Below are positions 1 to 5,888 of a stretch of DNA of 10,115 bases, one piece after another. The stretch spans positions 1-10,115 of the forward strand of contig CAJGCP010000050.1 in the NCBI GenBank assembly GCA_904501885.1. The letters run 5' to 3'. The notes under the pieces are model-generated. The model searched no databases. It was not told where the DNA came from and saw only the letters and a program-made list of their open reading frames with translations. The stretch comes from an uncultured Acetatifactor sp. (GTDB lineage Bacteria > Bacillota > Clostridia > Lachnospirales > Lachnospiraceae). The position numbers and the translations under genes are program-made. Within the stretch, counting starts at the first letter, position 1. Each line of letters begins with the position of its first letter.

Positions 1-1601
1 ACTTCTACCTTAGCATACTTAATAGCGGACAAGGAGTCAGCTACGATGGAAAGACCTGCAACACCGGTTGCGAAGTATCTCTTAACATCTCTGTCATGAA
101 GAGCCATCTCTGCTCTCTCGTAGCAGTACTTGTCATGCATATAGTGGATGATGTTCAGAGTGTTTACATAAACATCTGCCTGCCATTCGATCATATCAAC
201 GAATTTATCCATTACATCATCGAAGTCAAGAACATCACCTTCTACAGGGCGGTACTTAGGACCAACCTGCTTCTTGGAAACTTCGTCCACACCACCGTTC
301 AAAGCGTAAAGCAAACATTTTGCAAGGTTTGCACGTGCGCCGAAGAACTGCATTTCCTTACCGATTACCATGGAAGATACACAACATGCGATACCATAGT
401 CATCGCCGTGATCAGGTCTCATAAGCTCATCGTTCTCATACTGGATGGAAGAGGTCAAAATAGACATCTTTGCACAGTACTTCTTCCAAGCTTCAGGAAG
501 TCTGGGAGACCAAAGAACAGTCAGGTTAGGCTCGGGAGATGCACCAAGGTTAGTCAAGGTGTGCAGGTAACGGAAGCTCATTCTGGTAACCATAGGTCTG
601 CCGTCTACACCAACACCTGCCAAGGACTCAGTAACCCATACGGGATCGCCTGCGAAAATCTGGTTGTATTCAGGAGTACGAGCGAACTTAATCATTCTCA
701 ACTTCATAATGAAGTGGTCAACAAATTCCTGAATCTCCTGCTCGGTAAATGTGCCATTCTTCAAGTCTCTCTCTGCGTAGCAGTCAAGGAAGGTGGAAGT
801 ACGTCCAAGGGACATAGCCGCACCGTTCTGCTCTTTTACTGCGCAAAGGTAACCGAAGTAAGTCCACTGAATTGCTTCTTTTACATTTGCTGCGGGCTTG
901 GAAATATCGCAACCATAGGTAGCAGCCATTTCCTTCATCATCTTCAGAGCAACAATCTGCTCAGAGATTTCTTCACGAAGACGGATAACATCGTCGGTCA
1001 TCACCTTACCGGTAGATTCCTTCTGTGTCAATTTGTCCTCAATCAATCTATCAATACCGTACAGAGCGATACGTCTGTAGTCACCGATGATACGGCCACG
1101 TCCGTAAGCATCAGGAAGACCGGTAATGATGTGGGAAGAACGGCAAGCTCTCATATCTGCATTGTATGCATCGAAACAACCTGCATTGTGTGTTTTTCTG
1201 TGGGTAGAGAAGAACTCGGAAATCTCGGGATCTACCTCATAACCGTTGTCAGAGCAAGCCTTCTCTGCCATACGGATACCGCCGTAAGGCTGCAAGGAAC
1301 GCTTGAAGGGCTTGTCAGTCTGGAAACCTACGATGGTTTCTTTGCTCTTGTCCAAGTAGCCGGGGCCGTGGGAAGTGATAGTAGAAACAACCTTGGTGTC
1401 CATATCAAGAACGCCGCCTGCTTCTCTCTCTGCTTTCTGAAGCTCAAGTACCTGTGCCCATAAGTCTTTTGTGTTCTGTGTAGCCTCAGCAAGGAAGCTC
1501 TCATCACCATCATAAGGATGATAGTTCTTCTGGATGAAATCACGTACATTGACTTCACTCTCCCATTTGCCGGCTACGAAATCTGTCCATTCTGGTCTCA
1601 T
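1..1601 (-). CDS. pflB: Pyruvate formate-lyase (formate C-acetyltransferase), C-terminus cut off by window edge
   Basis: A cytoplasmic glycyl-radical enzyme that converts pyruvate and CoA to acetyl-CoA and formate in anaerobic fermentation. 533 codons are visible, starting MRPEWTDFVAGKW. Family landmarks include SHGPGYLDK, QPYGGIRMAEKA, LPDAYGRGRIIGDYRR and SPEPNLTVLWS. The adjacent catalytic cysteines are in IACCVSSM, at residues 406 and 407, followed by MQFFGARANLAKCLLYALNGGVDE. Full-length enzymes are about 750 residues, so the C-terminal glycine-radical loop (RVSGY-type) lies beyond the left edge and cannot be checked. The ATG at 1601 has an AGGAGG 9 bases upstream and matches the usual family N-terminus. 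The activating enzyme gene pflA often follows and would be off the window. The frame is intact. A 455-codon opposite-strand frame over it is a shadow. Identification is very secure. Confidence 0.97.
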   Translation of the reverse strand, partial: MRPEWTDFVAGKWESEVNVRDFIQKNYHPYDGDESFLAEATQNTKDLWAQVLELQKAEREAGGVLDMDTKVVSTITSHGPGYLDKSKETIVGFQTDKPFKRSLQPYGGIRMAEKACSDNGYEVDPEISEFFSTHRKTHNAGCFDAYNADMRACRSSHIITGLPDAYGRGRIIGDYRRIALYGIDRLIEDKLTQKESTGKVMTDDVIRLREEISEQIVALKMMKEMAATYGCDISKPAANVKEAIQWTYFGYLCAVKEQNGAAMSLGRTSTFLDCYAERDLKNGTFTEQEIQEFVDHFIMKLRMIKFARTPEYNQIFAGDPVWVTESLAGVGVDGRPMVTRMSFRYLHTLTNLGASPEPNLTVLWSPRLPEAWKKYCAKMSILTSSIQYENDELMRPDHGDDYGIACCVSSMVIGKEMQFFGARANLAKCLLYALNGGVDEVSKKQVGPKYRPVEGDVLDFDDVMDKFVDMIEWQADVYVNTLNIIHYMHDKYCYERAEMALHDRDVKRYFATGVAGLSIVADSLSAIKYAKVE

Positions 1602-1671
1602 TTCGAAATACCTCCTGTAAAAAATAAAATAGTATAAAAATTAAAAAATAAAACTTCTAATCTTCAGTTTC

Positions 1672-1700
1672 ATTATATGTAAAAGGTTGTTGTCAGTCAA
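1672..1700 (-). promoter_or_regulatory. Sigma-A-type promoter of pflB
   Basis: Reading leftward, the -35 is TTGACT (1700-1695), the spacer is 17 bases, and the -10 is TATAAT (1677-1672). Only one base departs from consensus. Transcription would start near 1665, leaving an A/T-rich leader of about 64 bases before the ATG at 1601. Confidence 0.8.
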
Positions 1701-1710
1701 TAATACAATG

Positions 1711-1728
1711 TGTACTTTTTCCCGTACA
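1711..1728. promoter_or_regulatory. Inverted repeat between divergent promoters, candidate operator
   Basis: TGTAC (1711-1715) and GTACA (1724-1728) form a perfect inverted repeat around 8 bases. It lies just upstream of the pflB -35 and 10 bases upstream of the rightward -35, where one regulator could act on both genes. It does not match the Rex, FNR or CodY consensus as I know them. Regulatory function is an inference from position and symmetry only. Confidence 0.35.
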
Positions 1729-1738
1729 AAACTAATAC

Positions 1739-1767
1739 TTGCGCGCTCACGTGCAAACAATTATAAT
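1739..1767 (+). promoter_or_regulatory. Promoter of the DUF1858 gene
   Basis: The -35 is TTGCGC (1739-1744), the spacer 17 bases, and the -10 a perfect TATAAT (1762-1767). The -35 matches consensus only at TTG, so the promoter may need an activator or be moderate in strength. The expected start is near 1774, about 44 bases before the ATG. Confidence 0.6.
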
Positions 1768-1817
1768 GAGATTGCTAACGTGTAATTCTATCTATTAAGA
1801 TTAAGGAGGATAAAGAT

Positions 1818-2012
1818 ATGGCACAGATTACAAAGGAAATGACAATTGGTGAAATTTTGCGTGCAAATCCCAATGTAGCATCCGTTCTTTTAAACGCAGG
1901 TATGCATTGCCTTGGTTGCCCCTCTGCACAGGGAGAATCCTTGGAGGAAGCTGCTATGGTACATGGTTTGGATATTGATGCGCTGATGAAGGCAATCGCA
2001 GAAGTAGAATAA
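1818..2012 (+). CDS. DUF1858 small redox-disulfide domain protein
   Basis: A 64-aa cytoplasmic protein made of a single DUF1858 domain, the family also named for a hybrid-cluster-protein-associated redox disulfide. Visible hallmarks are MTIGEILRANPNVASVLLNAGMHCLGC, seen as an N-terminal helix region leading to a CxxC pair at Cys31 and Cys34 after a Met-His, then the E-S-LEEAA-HGLD helix. Length is normal for stand-alone members. The exact reaction is not established; a thiol redox role is inferred from the CxxC. The start is supported by AAGGAGGA 7 bases upstream. The gene is monocistronic, with its own promoter and a strong terminator. Divergence from pflB hints that both respond to the same anaerobic or redox signal, though this is inference. 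Confidence 0.9.
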   Translation: MAQITKEMTIGEILRANPNVASVLLNAGMHCLGCPSAQGESLEEAAMVHGLDIDALMKAIAEVE

Positions 2013-2030
2013 CTTATTTGTAAATGAAGA

Positions 2031-2076
2031 AAGAGGATATACCGCAAGTCTATCATACTGCGGTATATCCTCTTTT
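2031..2076. terminator. Bidirectional rho-independent terminator between the DUF1858 gene and mecA
   Basis: A perfect 16-bp inverted repeat (2031-2046 with 2059-2074, arm AAGAGGATATACCGCA) encloses a 12-base loop. On the plus strand it ends in a run of six T. On the minus strand it is followed by TTTCTTCATTTA, a weaker U-tract. It therefore ends the rightward gene strongly and probably the leftward mecA too. Confidence 0.9.
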
Positions 2077-2087
2077 TTGTTGTTACA

Positions 2088-2804
2088 TTATTCGGTTGCC
2101 TCACTGCTGCCAAGCGCCTGGATTGCACCAGTGACAATCAATTGTTCACAATGTTCAGTCAAAAATGCGATACTTCCTATGCGATTTCGTAAGATACTGC
2201 CGTACTCGGAAGCAATATTGCAGGCTCTGTCAAAAATTGCTTCCTCACATGCCCCCCGGGTCATCAGCAGGAGGAATCTTCCGGAGGAATCCTTGTAGAG
2301 TTCGCTTTCTCCGGTATACGCATGAGCAATTATTTTCGCTGCGTCCATCACGTGGGATAAGGTTGCAAAAGTAAATATTCGGCTATGCACAGCACTATCT
2401 TCGGGCGGTGCTGGAAGTTCTCCTTCTGCCATTGACTGCATATGCCGAAACAAATCAGAAACTTCTAACGCCATTTCCTCCGCGTCTTCCCTTGGTGATT
2501 CTAATTCCTCTGTAATAGAAGGAGAAAAACGGGCAAAACGGGTATCCAGTTCTTCGGGATCCTCTACCTTGGTAATCACCAATACAAGGCTCTCAGAATT
2601 CATTGGAATCGCTTCTATCATAAGAGGAATATCCTCTGCTTCAAAACCGAATTCATAATTGGCCTGTTTCATCATATCTCGGAATAATGATTTTGCCTTT
2701 TCGGTGCCATATGCCAATTCGCTGATACGCAAATGACGACTGGCCAAATCCTCACGGGTCAGAGTGCAGCGAATCTGGTTCTCATTTATTTTTTCAATTT
2801 TCAT
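2088..2804 (-). CDS. mecA: MecA-family adaptor protein for the ClpC protease
   Basis: MecA adaptors bind selected proteins through the N-terminal domain and deliver them to the ClpCP protease through the C-terminal domain; in Bacillus subtilis the best-known target is ComK. The 238-aa product starts MKIEKINENQIRCTLT, the typical family opening. It has an N-domain at about 1-80, an acidic Glu/Pro-rich linker at 85-138, and a C-domain at about 139-230 containing FATLSHVMDAAKIIAHAY, SGRFLLLM and AFLTEHCEQLIVTGAIQAL. The frame also extends upstream to a TTG at 2825. I choose the ATG at 2804 because it fits the family and has AAGGAAGG 6 bases upstream, a Shine-Dalgarno that would lie inside the longer version. 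Length is slightly above the Bacillus protein. Targets in this organism are unknown. Confidence 0.92.
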   Translation of the reverse strand: MKIEKINENQIRCTLTREDLASRHLRISELAYGTEKAKSLFRDMMKQANYEFGFEAEDIPLMIEAIPMNSESLVLVITKVEDPEELDTRFARFSPSITEELESPREDAEEMALEVSDLFRHMQSMAEGELPAPPEDSAVHSRIFTFATLSHVMDAAKIIAHAYTGESELYKDSSGRFLLLMTRGACEEAIFDRACNIASEYGSILRNRIGSIAFLTEHCEQLIVTGAIQALGSSEATE

Positions 2805-2855
2805 AAGACACCTTCCTTTCTGCAATCCTTTGCCTATTGTGTGCTTTGTGATGTC

Positions 2856-2884
2856 ATAATATACTGTCCAAGTCCTTTAGTCAA
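2856..2884 (-). promoter_or_regulatory. Promoter of mecA
   Basis: Leftward -35 TTGACT (2884-2879), 17-base spacer, -10 TATTAT (2861-2856). One mismatch in each hexamer gives a strong housekeeping-type promoter. The predicted start lies about 45 bases before the ATG at 2804. Confidence 0.75.
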
Positions 2885-2932
2885 GGGCTGGCGATAAGTT
2901 TAAAAAAATTTAATAATACGAAGGATTGGCGC

Positions 2933-2961
2933 TTGCGTTATACTCTTAAATCCTCTATAAT
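2933..2961 (+). promoter_or_regulatory. Rightward promoter into the noncoding region
   Basis: TTGCGT (2933-2938), 17-base spacer, perfect TATAAT (2956-2961). The layout resembles the DUF1858 promoter, which also pairs a TTGCG-type -35 with a perfect -10. No conventional gene begins within 370 bases, so it either drives a small RNA or peptide, or gives the 78-aa gene at 3338 a long leader. Confidence 0.5.
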
Positions 2962-2973
2962 AAATCTTGCAAA

Positions 2974-3006
2974 TGCCTTCAGTACTTTCTGTACAGGGAG
3001 GAGGCA
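2974..3006 (+). ncRNA. Hairpin near the predicted transcript start, covering a strong Shine-Dalgarno
   Basis: TGCCTTC (2974-2980) pairs with GGAGGCA (3000-3006) using one G-U. An inner GTAC/GTAC pair (2982-2985 with 2991-2994) closes a TTTCT loop. It begins about 6 bases after the start predicted from the 2933-2961 promoter. The 3' arm includes most of GGGAGGAGG, so the stem could block ribosome access. The role is inferred. Confidence 0.35.
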
Positions 3007-3038
3007 ATCATTTTAAATCGGTTGATTCAGCAAATTCC

Positions 3039-3052
3039 GGAACATTCGTTCC
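3039..3052. promoter_or_regulatory. LexA (SOS box)-like palindrome
   Basis: GGAACATTCGTTCC contains GAAC-N4-GTTC, the core of the Gram-positive LexA/DinR box (CGAACRNRYGTTYC). It differs in the first base and in one inner purine position. No obvious promoter overlaps it, which weakens the case. In RNA it is also a 5-bp hairpin with an ATTC loop. Confidence 0.3.
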
Positions 3053-3277
3053 AAATCATCCTATTTTAAGATTTATATTATTGTATGTAATTTCATTTAT
3101 TTCATCTCTATTTATTTCTAAGATATGAAATCCAAGGATGTCTTACAGGTGACGTAGGAATTCGCACCTGCAAATCGTAGTTTTTCTACTAATTTTTCTC
3201 GATTATAATTCAAAATAAAGCACGCTGAAGAAAACGAATCGTACCGCTGAAGTCATTTGCGCTATTTCAAAAGAAAA

Positions 3278-3320
3278 GGGCATCTATATTCATCACACAT
3301 ATCCTTTTGGCCAGATGCCC
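3278..3320 (-). terminator. Leftward rho-independent terminator-like hairpin
   Basis: GGGCATCT (3278-3285) and AGATGCCC (3313-3320) are perfect 8-base complements around a 27-base loop. In the leftward transcript the stem is followed by TTTTCTTTTG, a good U-tract; the rightward side has no T run. No leftward gene ends here, so it would stop antisense transcription before the mecA promoter. On the plus strand the same stem stands only 3 bases before the Shine-Dalgarno of the gene at 3338. The long loop lowers confidence. Confidence 0.45.
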
Positions 3321-3337
3321 GGGAAAGGGGGATTATT

Positions 3338-3574
3338 GTGCGGGAAACAGAAAAGAAAGCAAAGGAAATGGAGCGGCTTCGCAGCAGGGTTTGCGCCGAG
3401 TTGGAACAATTGTACCAAAATGGCGTCGACTTGTTTGTGGACAACAGAGCTGTCCGACCGGAAGAGGCGGTAGCCAGAGCCGTGCGGGAAAACAGTCCGT
3501 ATATGGCCGATTATGTGCTGGATTCCCGTGGTGCATTGACGCAAGTGCGCTTTGACAGGGTGACACGCCGTTAG
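3338..3574 (+). CDS. Small soluble protein of unknown function (78 aa, GTG start)
   Basis: I do not recognise a family. The protein is highly charged. Residues 1-27 (RETEKKAKEMERLRSRV onward) look like one amphipathic, possibly coiled-coil helix. The rest is mixed, with FVDNRAVRPEEAVARAVRE and ending RFDRVTRR. There is no membrane segment, signal peptide or cysteine motif (one Cys, at residue 19). The frame stays open leftward to a TTG at 3257, but that part translates the hairpin at 3278-3320 and has no ribosome site. I choose the GTG at 3338 because AAAGGGGG lies 6 bases upstream. The coding sequence is visibly richer in G+C than the A/T-rich DNA before it. Overlapping minus-strand frames are rich in Pro, Cys and Ser and look like shadows. 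Existence as a gene is likely; function is unknown. Confidence 0.65.
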   Translation: MRETEKKAKEMERLRSRVCAELEQLYQNGVDLFVDNRAVRPEEAVARAVRENSPYMADYVLDSRGALTQVRFDRVTRR

Positions 3575-3603
3575 TATAAAGTGCCAACTATTCTACAAGG
3601 AAA

Positions 3604-3658
3604 CAGGCCGTTACAGTACTGACAAGGGACTGCCTCTCGCGTTGTTTGTGGCGGCCTG
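3604..3658 (+). other. G+C-rich stem-loop region after the 78-aa gene
   Basis: CAGGCCG (3604-3610) and CGGCCTG (3652-3658) form a 7-bp outer stem around 41 bases that can pair further (CAGT with ACTG, ACAA with TTGT). It begins 30 bases after the stop at 3574. The downstream sequence GATTTCACAAAAATTC is a poor U-tract, so it is either a weak terminator for the 78-aa gene or a structured RNA element. I cannot decide. Confidence 0.3.
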
Positions 3659-3697
3659 ATTTCACAAAAATTCATTGTTTACCGACAGATAAAAGAC

Positions 3698-3726
3698 TTT
3701 ACACGATAATAAATCCACCTTATAAT
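3698..3726 (+). promoter_or_regulatory. Promoter of the 58-aa gene
   Basis: TTTACA (3698-3703), exactly 17 bases, TATAAT (3721-3726). With one mismatch in the two hexamers it is among the best promoters in the window. The start would be near 3733, giving a leader of about 36 bases. Confidence 0.8.
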
Positions 3727-3768
3727 GGTAGTGTGAAGTTGAGTCTAATGAAGAAAGGTGGTGGAAGG

Positions 3769-3945
3769 ATGGAACAAACAATGACTTTAGAAGAACAGAA
3801 GCAGGTTCTAATCGACGCTTATGTCAACCTCATGAGAATCAAGAGTTTTCAAAAAGAGGAAAACAAGGAGCTGGAGTATCAAATCAAGGTAGCTAAGGCA
3901 AAGTTATCCAATTATAGTGTTGATATTTCTCAGTTCGAGTACTAA
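3769..3945 (+). CDS. Small helical protein of unknown function (58 aa)
   Basis: The product starts MEQTMTLEEQKQVLIDAY and ends YSVDISQFEY. Residues 5-48 are rich in Leu, Glu, Lys and Gln and read as two amphipathic helices (LEEQKQVLIDAYVNLMRIK and EENKELEYQIKVAKAKL), suggesting a helical hairpin or coiled coil. There are no Cys or Trp residues, no membrane segment and no signal peptide. The frame extends upstream to 3646, but the segment before 3769 crosses the promoter. The ATG at 3769 has AGGTGG 7 bases ahead; an ATG at 3748 lacks a ribosome site. A near-consensus promoter and its own terminator make this a compact single-gene unit, strong evidence that it is real. I cannot assign a family; a small cytosolic binding or scaffold protein is only a guess. 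Confidence 0.8.
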   Translation: MEQTMTLEEQKQVLIDAYVNLMRIKSFQKEENKELEYQIKVAKAKLSNYSVDISQFEY

Positions 3946-3988
3946 TGAGTAAAAATGCGAAAGATTTTTAATATACAGAAGAAAAAAT

Positions 3989-4033
3989 AAGTGTAAAGCC
4001 AACATTGGATTTATAACTGGCTTTGCACTTTTT
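3989..4033 (+). terminator. Terminator of the 58-aa gene
   Basis: A 13-bp stem (3989-4001 AAGTGTAAAGCCA with 4018-4030 TGGCTTTGCACTT, one G-U pair) has a 16-base loop and ends in TTTTT. It lies 35 bases before the next gene, so that gene needs its own promoter or depends on read-through. Confidence 0.85.
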
Positions 4034-4068
4034 AAATGATAGATACTAAATAAAAACGGAGATACGAT

Positions 4069-5844
4069 ATGAGAAGAGGCGAAACAGAAGGATTTTGGGC
4101 ATTTTTAGCAGATAGGTTCAGAAGAGACCCTGGCAAGATGTTGCCGGTGGTGGCCATAAGCACCATCATACTGCTGGCAGTCATCGTACTGTTAGGAAAA
4201 ATGGCCTTCAACAAAATTTTCTACGGAAGCGAAAGGGTCGATTTACCCACCTATATGGATGAATATTATCAGGTGCAGCCGGAACTGTTGTCAGTGATTC
4301 ATCAGGATGAACTGCAGGAAGACAAAGCGAAAGTCATAGAAGGACGGCTATACTTTACCATAGATACGGCAAAGAAATTCTTAAACGAAGGATTTTATGC
4401 TGACATGGAAGAAGAAAAACTTCTTTATACCGGACCTACGGATACCACCACGATTCTGTTTGCAGATACAGCTTATACGGATGCCGAAGGAAGGCATGAG
4501 TTAGACTATGTGCCCTGCCTTATGAAGGAAGACCAAGTCTGGCTGGCAGCAGAATATTTGGAAAGATACGCCAACTTCACCTACTCTCAAAACGAAAGAG
4601 GCGTATGGCTGTATACAGAGGAAACCCCTTATACTCAGGCAGTATTGAAGAAGAATACCAAGATAAGAAAGAAGGGTGGCACAAAAAGCCCCATCCTCAC
4701 GGACGTATCCAAAAAGGAAACAGTGGAAGTCATTGAGTCCATGGACAAGTGGAGCAAAGTGCGCACCTCAGATATGGTAGTTGGATATGTGGAGAATAAA
4801 TGTCTCACCGGATATTCCGATCAGGTGAGAACCATGCCCACAAATTACACCCCTGAAGAGTATGGATTCACCAAGTTTCCTAAATCCGAAAGAATCAGTA
4901 TGGGCTGGCACTATATCGGAGGCAAAGGCGGCAATGGTACCTTGGATGCTATGATCAAAGAGGGCACGGGGATGAACGTCATCGCTCCTACCTGGTACAG
5001 CCAGATAGATAACGAAGGAAATTACCGAGATTTCTCAGATGCTGACTACGTAAAGAAAGCCCATAGCAAGGGATTGCAAGTTTGGGGTTCTTGGGATAAT
5101 TTCAACTACAAAAATGAACGCGATGCTGATATCAGCACCTATGCCGTACTATCTTCTACCACCAAAAGACAGAGATTAGTAAAGAAAATGATCGCCTCTT
5201 CTAAGGAAGTAGGGGTAGACGGAATCAATATCGACTACGAAGGACTGACACCGGACTGTGGCCCCCACTTTGTACAGTTCTTGAGAGAATTGTCAGTGGA
5301 ATGCCGGAAGGAAGGTTTGATTTTATCGGTAGCAAACTATGTACCTTTTAATTTCAACAATTATTATCGTTTAGATATCCAGGGTCAAATCGCAGATTAT
5401 GTTATCATTATGGGATACGACGAGCATTATCATGGTAGCGGGGATCCGGGCAGTGTGGCCAGCATCGGATATGTATCCAACGGGCTTGATAAAACCTTGG
5501 CGCAGGTTCCTAAGGAGCGGGTAATCAATGCATTGGCCTTCTACACCATCCTTTGGAAGACAGAGGGTGCCAAGGTTACAGACGAGTATATCACACTGAA
5601 AAACCTGGACGATTTCTTGAAACGGACCAAGATTAAATATACATGGGATGAAGAAACCTGCCAGAATTACGCAGAATGGACAAGCGGTTCCGCAAGATAT
5701 CAGATTTGGCTGGAAGACGCAGATTCCCTCAAGGTTAAGGTCAATGTAATGCATTCCAAGGATATCGCCGGTGTGGCGGTTTGGAGATTGGACTACGGTT
5801 CCAAGAAAGCTTGGGATTTGATGAAGGTATATAAAGATTTATAA
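4069..5844 (+). CDS. Membrane-anchored SH3-domain GH18 family protein, predicted cell-wall or chitin-like glycan hydrolase
   Basis: A 591-aa protein with a short basic cytoplasmic tail and one membrane anchor at about 24-46 (PVVAISTIILLAVIVLLG), so the rest should face outward. Residues 88-183 resemble the copper-amine-oxidase-N-like stalk domain (GRLYFTIDTAKKFL, VWLAAEYLERY). An SH3-type domain spans about 190-250 (TKIRKKGG, DKWSKVRTS, VGYVENKCL). A GH18 barrel fills 270-591. Its active-site motif is DGINIDYE (384-391), giving Asp389 and the proposed acid Glu391, with Asn387 where many members have Asp. MGYDEH (448-453) and GVAVWRLDYG (568-577) are further family marks. This layout is shared with Bacillota YaaH/SleL-like N-acetylglucosaminidases acting on peptidoglycan. 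The natural substrate is unknown. The start has GGAG 7 bases upstream. No clear promoter lies in the 35 bases after the preceding terminator. Confidence 0.88.
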   Translation: MRRGETEGFWAFLADRFRRDPGKMLPVVAISTIILLAVIVLLGKMAFNKIFYGSERVDLPTYMDEYYQVQPELLSVIHQDELQEDKAKVIEGRLYFTIDTAKKFLNEGFYADMEEEKLLYTGPTDTTTILFADTAYTDAEGRHELDYVPCLMKEDQVWLAAEYLERYANFTYSQNERGVWLYTEETPYTQAVLKKNTKIRKKGGTKSPILTDVSKKETVEVIESMDKWSKVRTSDMVVGYVENKCLTGYSDQVRTMPTNYTPEEYGFTKFPKSERISMGWHYIGGKGGNGTLDAMIKEGTGMNVIAPTWYSQIDNEGNYRDFSDADYVKKAHSKGLQVWGSWDNFNYKNERDADISTYAVLSSTTKRQRLVKKMIASSKEVGVDGINIDYEGLTPDCGPHFVQFLRELSVECRKEGLILSVANYVPFNFNNYYRLDIQGQIADYVIIMGYDEHYHGSGDPGSVASIGYVSNGLDKTLAQVPKERVINALAFYTILWKTEGAKVTDEYITLKNLDDFLKRTKIKYTWDEETCQNYAEWTSGSARYQIWLEDADSLKVKVNVMHSKDIAGVAVWRLDYGSKKAWDLMKVYKDL

Positions 5845-5888
5845 TAAATTTTATCCGCTATGTATTTCAATCAAAAAAACAATAATAT

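Larger units (their letters stand above)
2962..3337 (+). other. Unexplained structured noncoding region
   Basis: No open frame of useful length with a normal start lies here. Contents are: hairpin 2974-3006 (TGCCTTC with GGAGGCA, with an inner GTAC/GTAC pair) that buries the strong Shine-Dalgarno GGGAGGAGG; a 19-codon frame from ATT 3010 to TAA 3069; an SOS-box-like palindrome at 3039-3052; hairpin CAGGTG/CACCTG at 3146-3170 with two more C-G pairs past a bulged A; a small GTAG/CTAC hairpin at 3177-3189; a TATAAT at 3204-3209 with no good -35; and a direct repeat CGCTGAAG at 3223 and 3245. It matches no riboswitch or RNA family I recognise. It could be a small RNA, a regulatory leader, or decayed sequence. 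Confidence 0.4.

Noticed and set aside
96..1463. A 455-codon rightward open frame opposite pflB
   Set aside because: It lies wholly antisense to an unmistakable pflB, its translation has no family features, and long opposite-strand frames are common over codon-biased highly expressed genes.
1770..1785. Possible CcpA (cre) site near the DUF1858 promoter
   Set aside because: The best alignment leaves three mismatches at conserved positions of the cre consensus, too weak to report.
1775..2137. A 120-codon leftward frame over the DUF1858 gene
   Set aside because: It runs antisense through the DUF1858 gene, its promoter edge and the terminator hairpin, and lacks recognisable content.
2962..3200. 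6S RNA, T-box or a known riboswitch
   Set aside because: I could not find the long bulged hairpin of 6S RNA, a T-box sequence, or signature motifs of the SAM, TPP, lysine, glycine or c-di-GMP riboswitches.
3257..3337. N-terminal extension of the 78-aa protein from a TTG
   Set aside because: No ribosome site precedes the TTG and the extension translates a terminator-like hairpin; the GTG at 3338 has AAAGGGGG at the right distance.
3333..3587. Leftward 84-codon frame opposite the 78-aa gene
   Set aside because: Pro/Cys/Ser-rich composition typical of a reverse shadow; the rightward frame has the better ribosome site and protein-like composition.
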